NCBI GenBank assembly: GCA_947650365.1
Contig: OX393557.1
Span: forward strand, 26,410,385-26,474,384
From: Chamaelirium japonicum
Taxonomy: Eukaryota; Streptophyta; Magnoliopsida; Liliales; Melanthiaceae
Direction of reading: 5' to 3'
DNA: 64,000 bases
Below, in pieces: positions 25,825-37,259 of the stretch; within the stretch, counting starts at the first letter, position 1; each line of letters begins with the position of its first letter. The notes below the pieces were generated by a model. That model saw only the letters and a list, made by a program, of their open reading frames with translations, was not told the DNA's origin and searched no databases. The position numbers and the translations under genes are program-made.

Positions 25825-27148
25825 GATGCAGGCCTGATCAGCACCATCAGATCATCGCCGCATCTTCAGTTCGTCCACAGAGAGTTTTATTTCAGTCGTT
25901 TTATTTTATGCATGGAAGACATTATCCATATGAGGACTTGTAGCCGTTTGTTTCAGTTTTTGGCCTATTTTCTATGTTTTTTGCCTAATTTCTGCACTTA
26001 GTATTAGTCATGTTCTTGCCCAATTCATGGGGGATGTCCATGATCTCATCCGAGGGCTTTTCGGATTGAATCCGGGTCTTCTCGGGTGAGTTTTCTGCAT
26101 GTTATTAATAAATTCTGGGTGTGTGTGTTTGCGGAGTACCGACGGACGAGATTATATCTCGAAACTGATGGTTAGATAGCAAAATAACTTAAAATTGATG
26201 ATGTGGCAGTAAATGGGCTTCAATTAGGGCTATGTGGGCTTTAATTAGGGCTTGTTCGTCCCTTGCCCGTGCGGAAACCGAGTCAATCCGCCCCCTCTTC
26301 CGTCCCCTAACTTCTCTCTCTTTTTCCCCTTATTTCTCTATTTTCCTTTCCTTTCTTGGCCCATTGCATCCCCACCATTCCCCCTTATTTCCCTTTGATC
26401 CTGGCCATCCAAAAAGAAACCCTAGTTCTACAAAAAGGGTAAGATAGAAGAAGATTTCAGTTTTTGATCATTGCTGAAATTTGTGCCTCTTTGTGAGTGC
26501 TTCCGGGCGAGATGCGTGTCCTCGATCCTCGCCGCATCCGCGACTTCGCCTCGCGAAGGCTTTGGTGTTGATTTTCCGAAGGTTCCGGCTTCTCCCGACG
26601 TCTGGCCTTGCTCCGTGTGCAGGATCATCGGCGCATCCTCGCAATCGACCCACGGCGGAAAACCCCAGGCAGTATCTATCTTTTACTTTATTTCCCCCTC
26701 GCATCCGCATCATTTTTCATTTGTTTCCATTGCCTCCGCTCCGCATCGCAGCCGTCATCGTCCTTTTTCATCGCTAGTTGAAGCCCTAACGTAGGCCTAT
26801 TTATTAGATTTGCTATCTATAGTCTGTCGGTAACCCTAGCAAGCATGCTTAACCTATTTTTAGTGAAAAATCTGATGCAAACCTATCTTTAAATTCCATT
26901 ATCTATTGCTGCGATTTAATCTTGTTATATGCTGAAATTAGTTTTGTGATAATATTGCGTTCTTTATTGTTCAATCTGAAACCTGCTTTGTGTTGATTGC
27001 GTAGACTTTTAGTCCTGCGCGAGATAACTTATATTTGCTGTCCTTTTGAGTTATACAGTGCTATATTGATCACTAAATCCTAGTTATTGACCAAAGGGAA
27101 CCCTAAAAGGGTTTAAGATTGTAGTGCACCATATCGGTGCCTGCATCA
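25825..27148 (+). repeat. 5' LTR
   Basis: Bounded by the inverted heptamer TGATGCA/TGCATCA and preceded by GAGTG. It includes a TC-rich tract at 26,310-26,360. Differences from the 3' LTR include an extra GT in the GGGTGTGTG run, a CT indel in the TC tract and several transitions. Confidence 0.95.
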
Positions 27149-27151
27149 AGT

Positions 27152-27163
27152 TGGTATCAGAGC
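27152..27163 (+). promoter_or_regulatory. Primer-binding site for initiator tRNA-Met
   Basis: TGGTATCAGAGC lies three bases after the 5' LTR end. This sequence is the standard plant retrotransposon primer site complementary to the 3' end of initiator tRNA-Met. Confidence 0.95.
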
Positions 27164-27175
27164 AAATCTGACGCC

Positions 27176-28048
27176 ATGTCCTATCATAGCGTCCGATCCC
27201 ATTATTCGCGTGATCCCCTAGATACCCACACCTATAAAAAATTTGTTAAACTATATAAATCTTTTGGGCCATGTCCTACCCTTTTCCCGAGATCTCCGAT
27301 GGAACATCGCTACTCCTCTTTGATTCGAGATCGAGCCCATGACCTAGATCTATCTTCCAAGCCTTTTGTTCAATGGATTTTACGGAGTCCTTCAGTGCCA
27401 TCCTTGAAAGCCAGCTATATTGAAACCCAGCTCTTACTTGACGACATTGAGGATGAGTTGGCATGGAGAGAGAAGCAGCACCAGAGGCTTGCCAGATACA
27501 GCAGGCCACCACCTCCAGCAGAGCCTCCACCTCCTGTGGAGCACCCGGTTCCACCAGTGGCACCACTTGAGGAGCATCCACCTCTTGTGGAGCTTCCTCG
27601 TCCAATGCCTACGGAGGAGCCACTTCTTCCGTCAGCGACTCCAGAGGAGTTCCTTCCACCTTCTCCAGTGCCTACAGAGATGCCACCTCCTCCTTCAGTG
27701 ACTCCAGAGGAGTTCTTTCCACCTTCAACAGTGCCTACAGAGGAGCCCCTTCCTCCGGTAGTGACTATAGAGAGGCTTCTCCTACCTTTCACAGAGCTTA
27801 CAGATGAGACACCTCCTCCTGCAGTTCTTCCTACAGCAGAGACACCCATGGAGCCTTCGACTTCCGCGGAGCTTCCATCACAGCTGCAGTCAGAGCCAGA
27901 GTTTCAGCCAGCTGAGCCACTTACACGCTTTGACTTTGTCGGGACTGACCGACCATCTACCGCTCGTGTGCTTCTGTTTATGTACTTCAGTAGCTTCTGG
28001 CCCTCGCTCGACGCCAGCACTCTTCGCGAGGGGCCCAGAGGTTGTTAA
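27176..28048 (+). CDS. Proline-rich gag-like ORF of the LTR element
   Basis: A 290-codon frame starts at the first ATG after the primer site (MSYHSVRSHYSRD), although the open frame extends back into the LTR. Residues 1-100 are mixed, with DDIEDELAWREKQHQRLARY resembling a short helical gag segment. From about residue 110 the sequence is a degenerate tandem array of PTEEPLPPS / VTPEEFFPPS units, about ten or more residues each. There is no zinc knuckle, protease or reverse transcriptase. It could be a gag remnant or an element-specific protein. Because the Pro/Glu array favours long frames, expression is uncertain. Confidence 0.5.
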   Translation: MSYHSVRSHYSRDPLDTHTYKKFVKLYKSFGPCPTLFPRSPMEHRYSSLIRDRAHDLDLSSKPFVQWILRSPSVPSLKASYIETQLLLDDIEDELAWREKQHQRLARYSRPPPPAEPPPPVEHPVPPVAPLEEHPPLVELPRPMPTEEPLLPSATPEEFLPPSPVPTEMPPPPSVTPEEFFPPSTVPTEEPLPPVVTIERLLLPFTELTDETPPPAVLPTAETPMEPSTSAELPSQLQSEPEFQPAEPLTRFDFVGTDRPSTARVLLFMYFSSFWPSLDASTLREGPRGC

Positions 28049-28186
28049 CTGCCCGAGACATCACTTGTTGGGAATTCATCACCAGATCCAGGCACAGCGA
28101 CGATCCCACGGTGGTGGTCTCCCTCCTACTACTGGCGATGTCTTCCGGCGTAAACTCGAGGACGAGTTTTTCGCAGCAGAAGCGAT

Positions 28187-29511
28187 TGATGCAAGCCTGA
28201 TCAGCACCATCAGATCATCGCCACATCTTCAGTTCGTCCACAGAGAGTTTTATTTCAGTCGTTTTATTTTATGCATGGAAGACATTATCCATATGAGGAC
28301 TTGTAGCCGTTTGTTTCAGTTTTTGGCCTATTTTCTATGTTTTTGGCCTAATTTCTACACTTAGTACTAGTCATGTTCTTGCCCAATTCATGGGGGATGT
28401 CCATGATCTCATCCGAGGGCTTTTCGGATTGAATTCGGGTCTTCTCGGGTGAGTTTTCTGCATGTTATTAATAAATTCTGGGTGTGTGTTTGCGGGGTAC
28501 CGACGGACGAGATTATGTCTCGAAACCGACGGTTAGATAGCAAAATAACTTAAAATTGATGATGTGGCAGTAAATGGGCTTCAATTAGGGCTATGTGGGC
28601 TTTAATTAGGGCTTGTTCGTCCCTTGCCCGTGCGGAAACCGAGCCAATCCGCCCCCTCTTCCGTCCCCTAACTTCTCTCTCTTCTTCCCCTTATTTCTCT
28701 CTATTTTCCTTTCCTTTCTTGGCCCATTGCATCCCCACCATTCCCCCTTATTTCCCTTTGATCTTGGCCATCCAAAAAGAAACCCTAGTTCTACAAAAAG
28801 GGTAAGATAGAAGAAGATTTCAGTTTTTGATCATTGCTGAAATTTGTGCCTCTTCGTGAGTGCTTCCGGGCGAGATGCGTGTCCCCGATCCTCGCCGCAT
28901 CCGCGACTTCGCCTCGCGAAGGCTATGGTGTTGATTTTCCGAAGGTTCCGGCTTCTCCCGACGTCCGGCCTTGCTCCGTGTGCAGGATCATCGGCGCATC
29001 CTCGCAATCGACCCACGACGGAAAACCCCAGGCAGTATCTATCTTTTACTTTATTTCCCCCTCGCATCCGCATCATATTTCATTTGTTTTCATTGCCTCC
29101 GCTCCGCATCGCAGCCGTCATCGTCCTTTTTCATCGCTAGTTGAAGCCCTAAAGTAGGCCTATTTATTAGATTTGCTATCTATAGTCTGTCGATAACCCT
29201 AGCAAGCATGCTTAACCTATTTTTAGTAAAAAATCTGGTGCAAACCTATCTTTAAATTCCATTATCTATTGCTGCGATTTAATCTTTTTATATGCTGAAA
29301 TTAGTTTTGTGATAATATTGTGTTCTTTATTGTTCAATCTGAAACATGCTTTGTGTTGATTGCGTAGACTTTTAGTCCTGCGCGAGATAACTTATATTTG
29401 CTGTCCTTTTGAGTTATACAGTGCTATATTGATCACTAAATCCTAGTTATTGACCAAAGGGAACCCTAAAAGGGTTTAAGATTGTAGTGCACCATATCGG
29501 CGCCTGCATCA
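28187..29511 (+). repeat. 3' LTR
   Basis: Begins TGATGCAAGCCTGATCAGC and ends GCCTGCATCA, followed by GAGTG and then F-box coding sequence. The typical polypurine tract is weak here: the preceding bases are GCAGCAGAAGCGAT. Confidence 0.95.
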
Positions 29512-30449
29512 GAGTGTTTCCGAGTCCATTCATGGCTATTAGTACCGTGGTCGCCGTTTGTTACTAGCACCCATATATCCAGCTGCGGCGCCTTGCAGTA
29601 CCAGAACCAGCTGGGCGAGGCGTTCGGGTAGACGGACATGCAGATGCCGCCTTGTAGCTCTACCAGGTCTGGAGCAATCGTGTATTGCTTCCCTTGATAG
29701 ACATGGTCGAAATCGGGAGGCAGGATCGAAGCAAGTTGTTCGTCTCTGAGATCAAAACGAAGGATTGAGTGCCCTTTGCCTGTCTTCCAGTACATTGCTC
29801 CCTTGGCAGCAGCCCCGCCGCCCAGTTGCGTACTCTCAAGATTAGCGTGGATTTGCCTCCACGAGCCGCCGCCGAGGGTGTAAACCTCACATCCCATCCA
29901 CAGCCGATTCAGAGAAAAAGGAACCTTGATGAAGAAGCGTGCGACTTTGGACTCCTTGGTCACTGGGTGAAACCCCAAGCAGGCCGTCAGCAAGATGGAA
30001 CGCTCTCTCGGCTCCGGCGTAGTTAGCGATTCCCTTGTCGACGGATTCAACAAGTGGATCCTTCCATCGTATGTGGTGATGCAGATGAGCCCGTTGCAGG
30101 AGCCGGAGCCATTCCGCTGGAAACGAGGTTGGCCGCCACCTGGTTTAGGCCTCGGACAGTAGGGCATGGGGGGCGAAAATGTGTTGTTGCCGTCGTCGAG
30201 GTAGGCGATGCAGAGCCCGTCGGTCCGGTTATAGGTGGGAGCGAAGAGGATGGCAGGGAGGCGGGTGCGCTCGAGGTGGGTGTCGATGAAGTAGGGATCG
30301 TGGGTTATGGAGCGCCAGAGCTTGCAAACACGCTGGAATCTTACGAGGTGCCTCACCGGCAGCCTCAATAGTATCTCGATCGTGATGTCGAGGGGGATGC
30401 CATTCCCTTCTCTCTTGATCTGTTTTGCTTGGACCCTGCCGAGGGGCAC

Positions 30450-30789
30450 ACCGCTGCTTCGTCGTGGGCCTGTAAGGCGGCTATCGGCCGAGAGAGAGCT
30501 ACCGGCGGGAAATCAGAAACCGCGGCCGGCGGGAAAGCAGAAACGACGACCGAGGAAGCGAGGGGGAGGAGCGCGGCGGTGTGATCTCCTCTTCGATGAG
30601 ACCAACCGGCCCGCCAACGGCGGGGGAAGAGGCAGGCGGTCGGTCGAGGGGCGACGCAGGCGTCGGGATGGGAGTCGGGCAGAGGGGGCGTCCATCATCA
30701 GGTTGCTCGGCGGAGCTACAGACGACGAGGGGTGGAACCGTGGAGGAGTTATTTAGATTAAACAGATGGTGTCTAGCGATAAAGACGAG
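30450..30789. promoter_or_regulatory. 5' flank of F-box gene 2, GC-rich
   Basis: The flank upstream of the F-box frame is GC-rich. On the minus strand an ATG at 30,696-30,698 opens a 61-codon Arg/Pro-rich frame that ends at 30,513 in a different frame, which may be a leader exon or chance. The flank is cut at about 30,788, where GAGCTACCAG joins module A copy 3; the parent A sequence has GCTACCAG at the same point. The original promoter beyond this is gone. Confidence 0.4.
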
Positions 30790-32664
30790 CTACCAGTACC
30801 TTCATTAGAGTTTCTACCAGTGCCAATACCATCGGTGTCTCCTTTGCTGGTAAAGCCATCGGTGGATCTTTCACCAATTACCGCACCTCCCATGGAGTTT
30901 CTAGTAGTACCAATCTCTATTACCAAAAACTACGATCTTTTAAACAAGTCTCGATTAAAACACGGCTTTTTCAGTAAATGTTCACTACGAGAGTCTTTCC
31001 CGATTTTTCGAAAAAGTCACGATTTTAAGAAAAAATCACAATTTTCACGTTTTAATCCCGATTAATTGCGTTTTAATCCCATCAAGTATTGCTCAAAAAC
31101 CCTATTATAACATCTATATATATAAATATGTTCTAAAATTCTACTATTTGTTTCCCGACTCTTTTCCGGCCTTTCCGACTTTTTCCCAATTTTTCCGACT
31201 TCTCCCCTAGCTGATTTTTTCCCGACTTCCAACTTGGTAACTATGGTGCCAATACCATCAGTGTACACCTGCCTCTAATTGAGCATCCACCTGCAAGTTG
31301 CAACAGTATCTTCAGTCGCACTTCTAGTGAAACTCCCGCCTACAGCAGAGTTGTTATTCACGATTGACTCCAGCGTTTTAGTCCGTCAACGTATTAACTT
31401 CATCAGACTAAAACGACTTCCAGCGGCTCCACTACTTCTCCGTCAATACTTGGATATGAGCGATTCAGAGCTACCACATTAACTTGACATAATACTATCT
31501 TCTTCAACCTGTGCCTACACCTCCCCTATCTAGTACGACTCCAGTAGACAGTTTTGTTAGACCCGGGAGGTGATCAGTTGATAATACGACACCCACTACT
31601 AGGTCTACACCACCAGCTCGAGTCTGATTCGTTACTTTACTAATGATCTCGATGATTTTGTCGGTTACAGGCTTACAGCTAGCTACATGAGAACTCAAGC
31701 CGAGTCGACGGTAGTAGAAGTGAATGATAGGGAGTAGGATCCGGCATGCACGTTTTTTCAAAACAGATCAGACTTTGATCGAATCATGTAGCCTAAGCCC
31801 CATCCAAATATAGTCACCAAGATCAAACATAACCTGTATCTACTTAGTATGCAATTTTTGGTTATTTAAAATATATTTTTGTCATATTTTTTGGCTTAAT
31901 TATGTATATGTCAAAACCCATGTTATAAGGGTTTTCCAGTTGGTTTAGGAATCTATGTCCAAGTTTTAAGTGTAGTAACAAGCAATCCAAGTCCTAAGTA
32001 TTAGGAGCCCAAGTCCAAAGTTAACAAGCAATCCAACTCAGAATTGTATTAGGATTCAAAGTCCGAAACATGTTAGTAGTAGTCTTTGACTTTTGCAAGT
32101 TTATTTTAAGGCCCTAGGCTTATTTAATTAAATTAGGGTTAGATGAGTGGATTTTTGTTTCTTGTTTGCTAGATTTGTTTTTAAATATAATAATCTGCAT
32201 CATTAGCCGAACTTTGGCACCACCATCCTATCACAAGAATGCTGCCCCGTGTTTCACATATATGGAAAGCTTTCCACTCCTAACACACACAAGAAGAGGT
32301 GTGAAATTAGTTTTTTTCAAACAACTCAAATTAATATCTTGGATATTTCTTGAATCTGGATTCTGGCCATCGGCGCATAGTATGAACTCCCTCAACACGC
32401 ATAGCTTCAATTTCTAAAGTTCCAAAATTCAACAAAGGATCTCAAGACAATTCTACCTCCTAAATGAATGAACAAATAAGATTATGCAGATAGTTAGCAT
32501 GGCTCCTAAAGAACAACGTAAATGATAAACTTCATAAATTTGAGAACATAACATACATATATAAGTAACTAGCACGCATACAACATGAATTTTCGATGAT
32601 CCTATCAATGTACCATTGACACAGTCAAAATCAAAGTTAATACACCAAAGAAAGTAATCTGATG
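30790..32664 (+). repeat. Module A, copy 3 (left-truncated)
   Basis: Corresponds to about 560-2,423 and 21,998-23,879; the first 560 bases including the gag-like frame are missing. The Pro/Ser-rich frame at 30,766-31,065 and the LTR-like AAGTCC region (31,940-32,060) are kept. It is closer to copy 2 than to copy 1. Confidence 0.75.
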
Positions 32665-34607
32665 GAATACCGGATGGTCCCCATAATCATCTTCTTTGAT
32701 CTTTAAAGCTGAGTTATCATTACACGTAATGTCTACACGGCACACGGTCTCATCAACCTCATCAATAAGTCGCTAGGCTACCTCATTATTTAGTTTGTTA
32801 GCAATCGCTCCTAGTACATCGGAAGAACCAAGACCCACATCTGCTAGGCAACCACACATTAACATTCAACAGTAACAAAAGCTGCAAAAGCTGAGAATCG
32901 AGACCCACTAGATCGGGCCCTCTTGAAATCGGCTCACATAAGGTTTGAGGGTTACCTTCAGATAAGACCCCTTAGGGCCACCTAGCAGACGGCTTCGGCA
33001 TCCACTTGCACTAACTGAAAAGACAATTAATCATCCATTATATCAAATTCATGTTGCTCTTTTCAAATTCATTTTCAGAATTTTTTGTATCTGTTTTTCA
33101 AATTTTTAAGGGTAAATAGTTATTTTAGATTTAGTTGATGACATCATGCAAAACTGTTTATTGCGGGGAGGGTTTTGCCAATAAAATCTAACCTCGGGGA
33201 ATGAGGTCAGTCAATATTGCAATAGTGAGGGGGTGTAACTGCATCTCCCTGAAACGTCAGGGAGGTAACAGCAATTTTCCCTTCTTTTGGTGATCTGAAA
33301 ATGGCATGTCTTTTTGTCATTCTACTATGGACACGTATGCTGGATGAAAAATTTCGCACATGCTACAAACTGGTTAGAGGAATTCATGATTCTCGAGACC
33401 ATTGTGAAGATTTCTTCATGAAAATTTATAAGCACATATAATTCATCACAATACAACTTTTCTATTTCACGTACATTGGTTCTTTATTGCATCTATCCTA
33501 CTCAAGGATCAAGCTGTCGTTTAGTTTGTTCTGTGCAATATTTATATTTTGTTGAATCAACAAATGTTGCAATTCACAAATCATTTGAGTATACTTGTCA
33601 TTGCAATATATTTGGATTTTAAATATTAAATCTATAGACATTGCTCATTGATATTCTATGAATTGGGCCAAAGCTCAATTAATAAATTTCCTCTTTTCGT
33701 AGTTTCCGTCTAATCCAAACTGAATTGAAGGGGATAAAATGTAGTTTATTAACTATATGGGGATTAAGGGATTTTGAGTCAAACCTTGGGGGGTGGGGGG
33801 GGGGGGGGGGGGGGTAAAGGGTAATTATCCATCGGATGAAGATCAAAGAAGGCATGTAACTATGTCGGCCAAGGGATTACCAGTAAAGTAGACAAGAAGC
33901 ATATCTTGATCATACTAAAGAAAAGAAGCTTCTTGATAAAGATATAGTAAATGATAAGAGGCCAATATCAATACATAAAAGAATCAAAACTTGTACAGTA
34001 CCAATTTATTTGAATAATAGGCATTTATAAGTTCATGCACTGGACAGATAGTTAAGGCAGATTTGTTGGACAGGTTGGGGCCATCCAGACTCATCATTGA
34101 GATAAGGCCATCATGCTAAGTTATGGATGTGAGAACCCGGTTTCGATGGATCAGGATCCAACTGCTTATGAACAGTTGCCTCAAACACTAATTACATGTA
34201 ATGTATTGAAGAAAATATATACTAATGAGTCGTAACAAGCCAAACATGCGAGAAGGGGTTCATGATAAGTGCCCAAATCAATCTCCTCATTAATATCTTT
34301 AAAATAGACAAGAACTCAATGTGAAAGTATGATTTTGTTTCCAAAACTCAATTCTAACTGCTTATGAACAATTATCATATCAAACATCGATGCCGCATAT
34401 AACATGCAATAAAATACCCGGCGGAATCAATAATTGTCATGTCTAAGAACTACTTCTACTGAATAATTCTCTAGGTCAATTGCGGAGATAACAACTCAAA
34501 AGACTAAGTAGTCGAGTTTGATTAAATAAGTGGTTGGCAATATCCACCCCAGTGAATCCAATCACTAAAAAATTAAACAAGTGAAATAAAAAAATAATAA
34601 TAACTAA

Positions 34608-34610
<3 letters not shown>
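32665..34610. repeat. Module R, copy 4
   Basis: The most complete R copy next to an F-box gene. The minus-strand coding remnant (DETVCRVDITC) and its shared TAG are present at about 32,770. At 33,920 the exon with the GERLRLGRM-like frame is missing: CATACT is followed directly by AAAGAAAAG, whereas copy 5 has about 65 bases between two ATACT words. A 6+20 G run lies at 33,788-33,814. Confidence 0.75.

Positions 34611-34656
<46 letters not shown>
34611..34656. repeat. (AT)n microsatellite, 46 bp
   Basis: Pure AT run at the fixed site downstream of F-box gene 3. Confidence 0.95.
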
Positions 34657-34659
<3 letters not shown>

Positions 34660-34661
34660 CA

Positions 34662-35716
34662 TTATTCTAAAGCATTTTTTAGCATTTGTAATCCAACTAA
34701 ACTTTCGACATAAAGAAAAGGCTTAAATCTGCTTCTGTAGTCAACGATGATTTCTTCTTCTTTGTTGGCTCCGCTGCTCATGTCGGCTAGTTCTTCGTCG
34801 CTGGTGCCCCTATTGAGACGATGATATTGAAGCATGTTCACGTCCTGTTTGGTCTTGTATTGCCGCGGCCGCGACGAATTAGTCTTATGAACCAGAATTT
34901 TGTCATTGTGGATTAGCAGAGGCGTTGGTTTAGGACCCATCCAGGGGAAGATCACCGAGTGTTTCTGAGTCCATTCATGGCTATTAGTACCGTGGTCGCC
35001 GTTTGTTACTAGCACCCATATATCCAGCTGCGGCGCCTTGCAGTACCAGAACCAGCTGGGCGAGGCGTTCGGGTAGACGAACATGCAGATGCCGCCTTGT
35101 AGCTCTACCAGGTCTGGAGCAATCGTGTACTGCTTCCCTTGATAGACATGGTCGAAATCGGGAGGCGGGATCGAAGCAAGTTGTTCGTCTCTGAGATCAA
35201 AACGAAGGATTGAGTGCCCTTTGCCTGTCTTCCAGTACATTGCTCCCTTGGCAACAGCCCCGCCGCCCAGTTGCGTACTCTCAAGATTAGCGTGGATTTG
35301 CCTCCACGAGCCGCCGCCGAGGGTGTAAACCTCACATCCCATCCACAGCCGATTCAGAGAAAAAGGAACCTTGATGAAGAAGCGTGCGACTTTGTACTCC
35401 TTGGTCACTGGGTGAAACCCCAAGCACTCCGTCAACAAGATGGAACGCTCTCTCGGCTCCGGCGTAGTTAGCGACACCCTGTCGACGGATTCAACAAGTG
35501 GATCCTTCCATCGTATGTGGTGATGCAGATGAGCCCGTTGCAGGAGCAATTCCGCTGGAAACGAGGTTGGCCGCCACCGGGTTTAGGCCTCGGACAGTAG
35601 GGCATGGGGGGCGAAAATGCGTTGTTGCCGTCGTCGAGGTAGGCGATGCAGAGCCCATCGGTCCTGTTATAGGTGGGAGTGAAGAGGATGGCAGGGAGGC
35701 GGGTGCGCTCGAGGTG
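34662..35716 (-). pseudogene. F-box gene 3, lacks the F-box, frameshifted
   Basis: From 35,716 the minus strand encodes HLERTRLPAILF, PYCPRPKPGG and LLNPSTG. A one-base deletion near 35,479 (GCGACACCC-TGTCGACGG against GCGACTCCCCTGTCGACGG in gene 4) then shifts the frame. The remainder, SLTTPEPRERSILLTECLGF through FKPFLYVESLVGLQ to the stop at 34,662, is open. The F-box and start are absent because homology ends at CTCGAGGTG, where module R copy 5 begins. It matches gene 2 closely, keeping HEWTQKHSVIFPWMG across the site where gene 2 has its retrotransposon, so it is an empty-site reference. No functional SCF subunit can be made. Confidence 0.85.
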
Positions 35717-37186
35717 AATGAGGTCAGTCAATATTGCAATAGTGAGGGGGTGTAACTGCATCTCCTTGAAACCTCAAGGAGGTAACAGCAATTTTCCCTA
35801 CTTTTGGTGATCTGAAAATGGCATGTCTTTTCGTCATTCTACTATGGACACGTATGCTGGATGAAAAATTTCGCACATGCTACAAACTGGTTAGAGGAAT
35901 TCATGATTCTCGAGACCATTGTGAAGATTTCTTCATGAAATTTTATAAGCCCATATAATTCATCACAATACAACTTTTCTATTTCATGTACATTGGTTCT
36001 TTATTGCATCTATCCTACTCAAGGATCAAGCTGTCGTTGAGTTTGTTCTGTGGAATATTTATATTTTGTTGAATCAATAAATGTTGCAATTCACAAATCA
36101 TTTGAGTATACTTGTCATTGCAATATATTTGGATTTTAAATATTAAATCTATAGACATTGCTCATTGATATTCTATGAATTGCGCCAAACCTCAATTAAT
36201 AGATTTCCTCTTTTCGTAGTTTCCGTCTAATCCAAACTGAATTGAAGGGGATAAAATGTAGTTTATTAAGTATATGGGGATTAAGTGATTTTGAGTCAAA
36301 CCTTGGGGGGGGGGGGGGGGGGGGTAAAGGGTAATTATCCATCGGATGAAGATCAAAGAAGGCATGTAACTATGTCGGCCAAGGGATTACCAGTAAAGAA
36401 GACAAGAAGCATATCTTGATCATACTCGTTAGGTCGTCAAATAACATTCTGCCGAGCCGGAGCCTTTCGCCAAACAGCTGCAGATACTAAAGAAAAGAAG
36501 CTTCTTGATAAAGATATAGTAAATGATAAGAGGCCAATATCAATACATAAAAGAATCAAAACTTGTACAGTACCAATTTATTTGAATAATAGGCATTTAT
36601 AAGTTCATGCACTGGACAGATAGTTAAGGTAGATTTGTTGGACAGGTTGGGGCCATCTAGACTCATCATTGCGATAAGGCCATCATGCTAAGTTATGGAT
36701 GTGAGAACCCGGTTTCGATGGATCAGGATCCAACTGCTTATGATTTATGAACAATTGCCTCAAACACTAATTACATGTAATGTATTGAAGAAAATATATA
36801 CTGATGAGTCGTAACGAGCCAAACATGCGAGAAGGGGTTTATGATAAGTGCCCAAATCAATCTCCTCATTAATATCTTTAAAATAGACAAGAACTCAATG
36901 TGAAAGTATGATTTTGTTTCCAAAACTCAATCCTAACTGCTTATGAACAATTATCATATCAAACATCGATGCCGCATATAACATGCAATAAAATACCCGG
37001 CGGAATCAATAATTGTCATGTCTAAGAACTACTTCTACTGAATAATTCTCTACGTCAATTGCGGAGATAACAACTCAAAAGACTAAGTAGTCGAGTTTGA
37101 TTAAATAAGTGGTTGGCAATATCCGCCCCAGTGAATCCAATCACTGAAAAATTAAACAAGTGAAATAAAATAATAATAATAACTAA

Positions 37187-37189
<3 letters not shown>
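35717..37189. repeat. Module R, copy 5 (left-truncated)
   Basis: Begins at GAATGAGGTCAGTC, equivalent to about 33,198 in copy 4. It joins the truncated F-box gene 3 through overlapping GAGGT/GAATG text. Module A and the first part of R are missing from this unit. A 20-G run lies at 36,305-36,324. The GERLRLGRM-like exon with its CTGCAG acceptor is kept at about 36,400-36,480. Confidence 0.75.

Positions 37190-37251
<62 letters not shown>
37190..37251. repeat. (AT)n microsatellite, 62 bp
   Basis: Pure AT run at the fixed site downstream of F-box gene 4. Confidence 0.95.
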
Positions 37252-37253
<2 letters not shown>

Positions 37254-37259
37254 TCATTA

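Larger units (their letters stand above)
25825..29511 (+). mobile_element. LTR retrotransposon without pol, inserted in F-box gene 2
   Basis: The LTRs are 25,825-27,148 (1,324 bp) and 28,187-29,511 (1,325 bp), both starting TGATGCA and ending TGCATCA. The target duplication is GAGTG at 25,820-25,824 and 29,512-29,516. A primer-binding site follows the left LTR. The internal region is only 1,038 bp and holds one Pro-rich frame. The end of the internal region reads LEDEFFAAEAID in frame, resembling the last residues of Ty3/gypsy polyproteins, so it is probably a gypsy-derived element that lost pol and would need enzymes from a relative. By eye the LTRs differ at a few percent of sites. Confidence 0.95.
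25524..30449 (-). pseudogene. F-box gene 2 (FBA-like), split by an LTR retrotransposon
   Basis: The 5' part (30,449-29,512) encodes the F-box GIPLDITIEILLRLPVRHLV and FQRVCKLWRSI at residues about 17-50, then an FBA-like region with PYCPRPKPGG, LLNPSTRE and LGFHPVTKESKVARFF. The 3' part (25,824-25,524) starts HSVIFPWMGPKPTP and ends ALE-TAA. Joined at the GAGTG duplication the frame would run about 410 residues, normal for the family. F-box proteins recruit substrates to SCF ubiquitin ligases. This is the only copy in the window that keeps the F-box. The first open codon listed as a start is GTG. No in-frame ATG exists before the upstream stop at 30,513-30,515, so either an upstream exon supplies the start or it is lost. 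As it stands, translation would end shortly after entering the LTR. Confidence 0.85.

Noticed and set aside
27804-28364. 186-codon frame overlapping the gag-like ORF and entering the 3' LTR
   Set aside because: It runs in another frame of the Pro-rich repeat, crosses the LTR border and has no domain.
29558-30371. Plus-strand frames of 63-105 codons across F-box gene 2, repeated at 35.0-35.7 and 37.6-38.1 kb
   Set aside because: Antisense to F-box coding; conservation follows from the F-box duplication.
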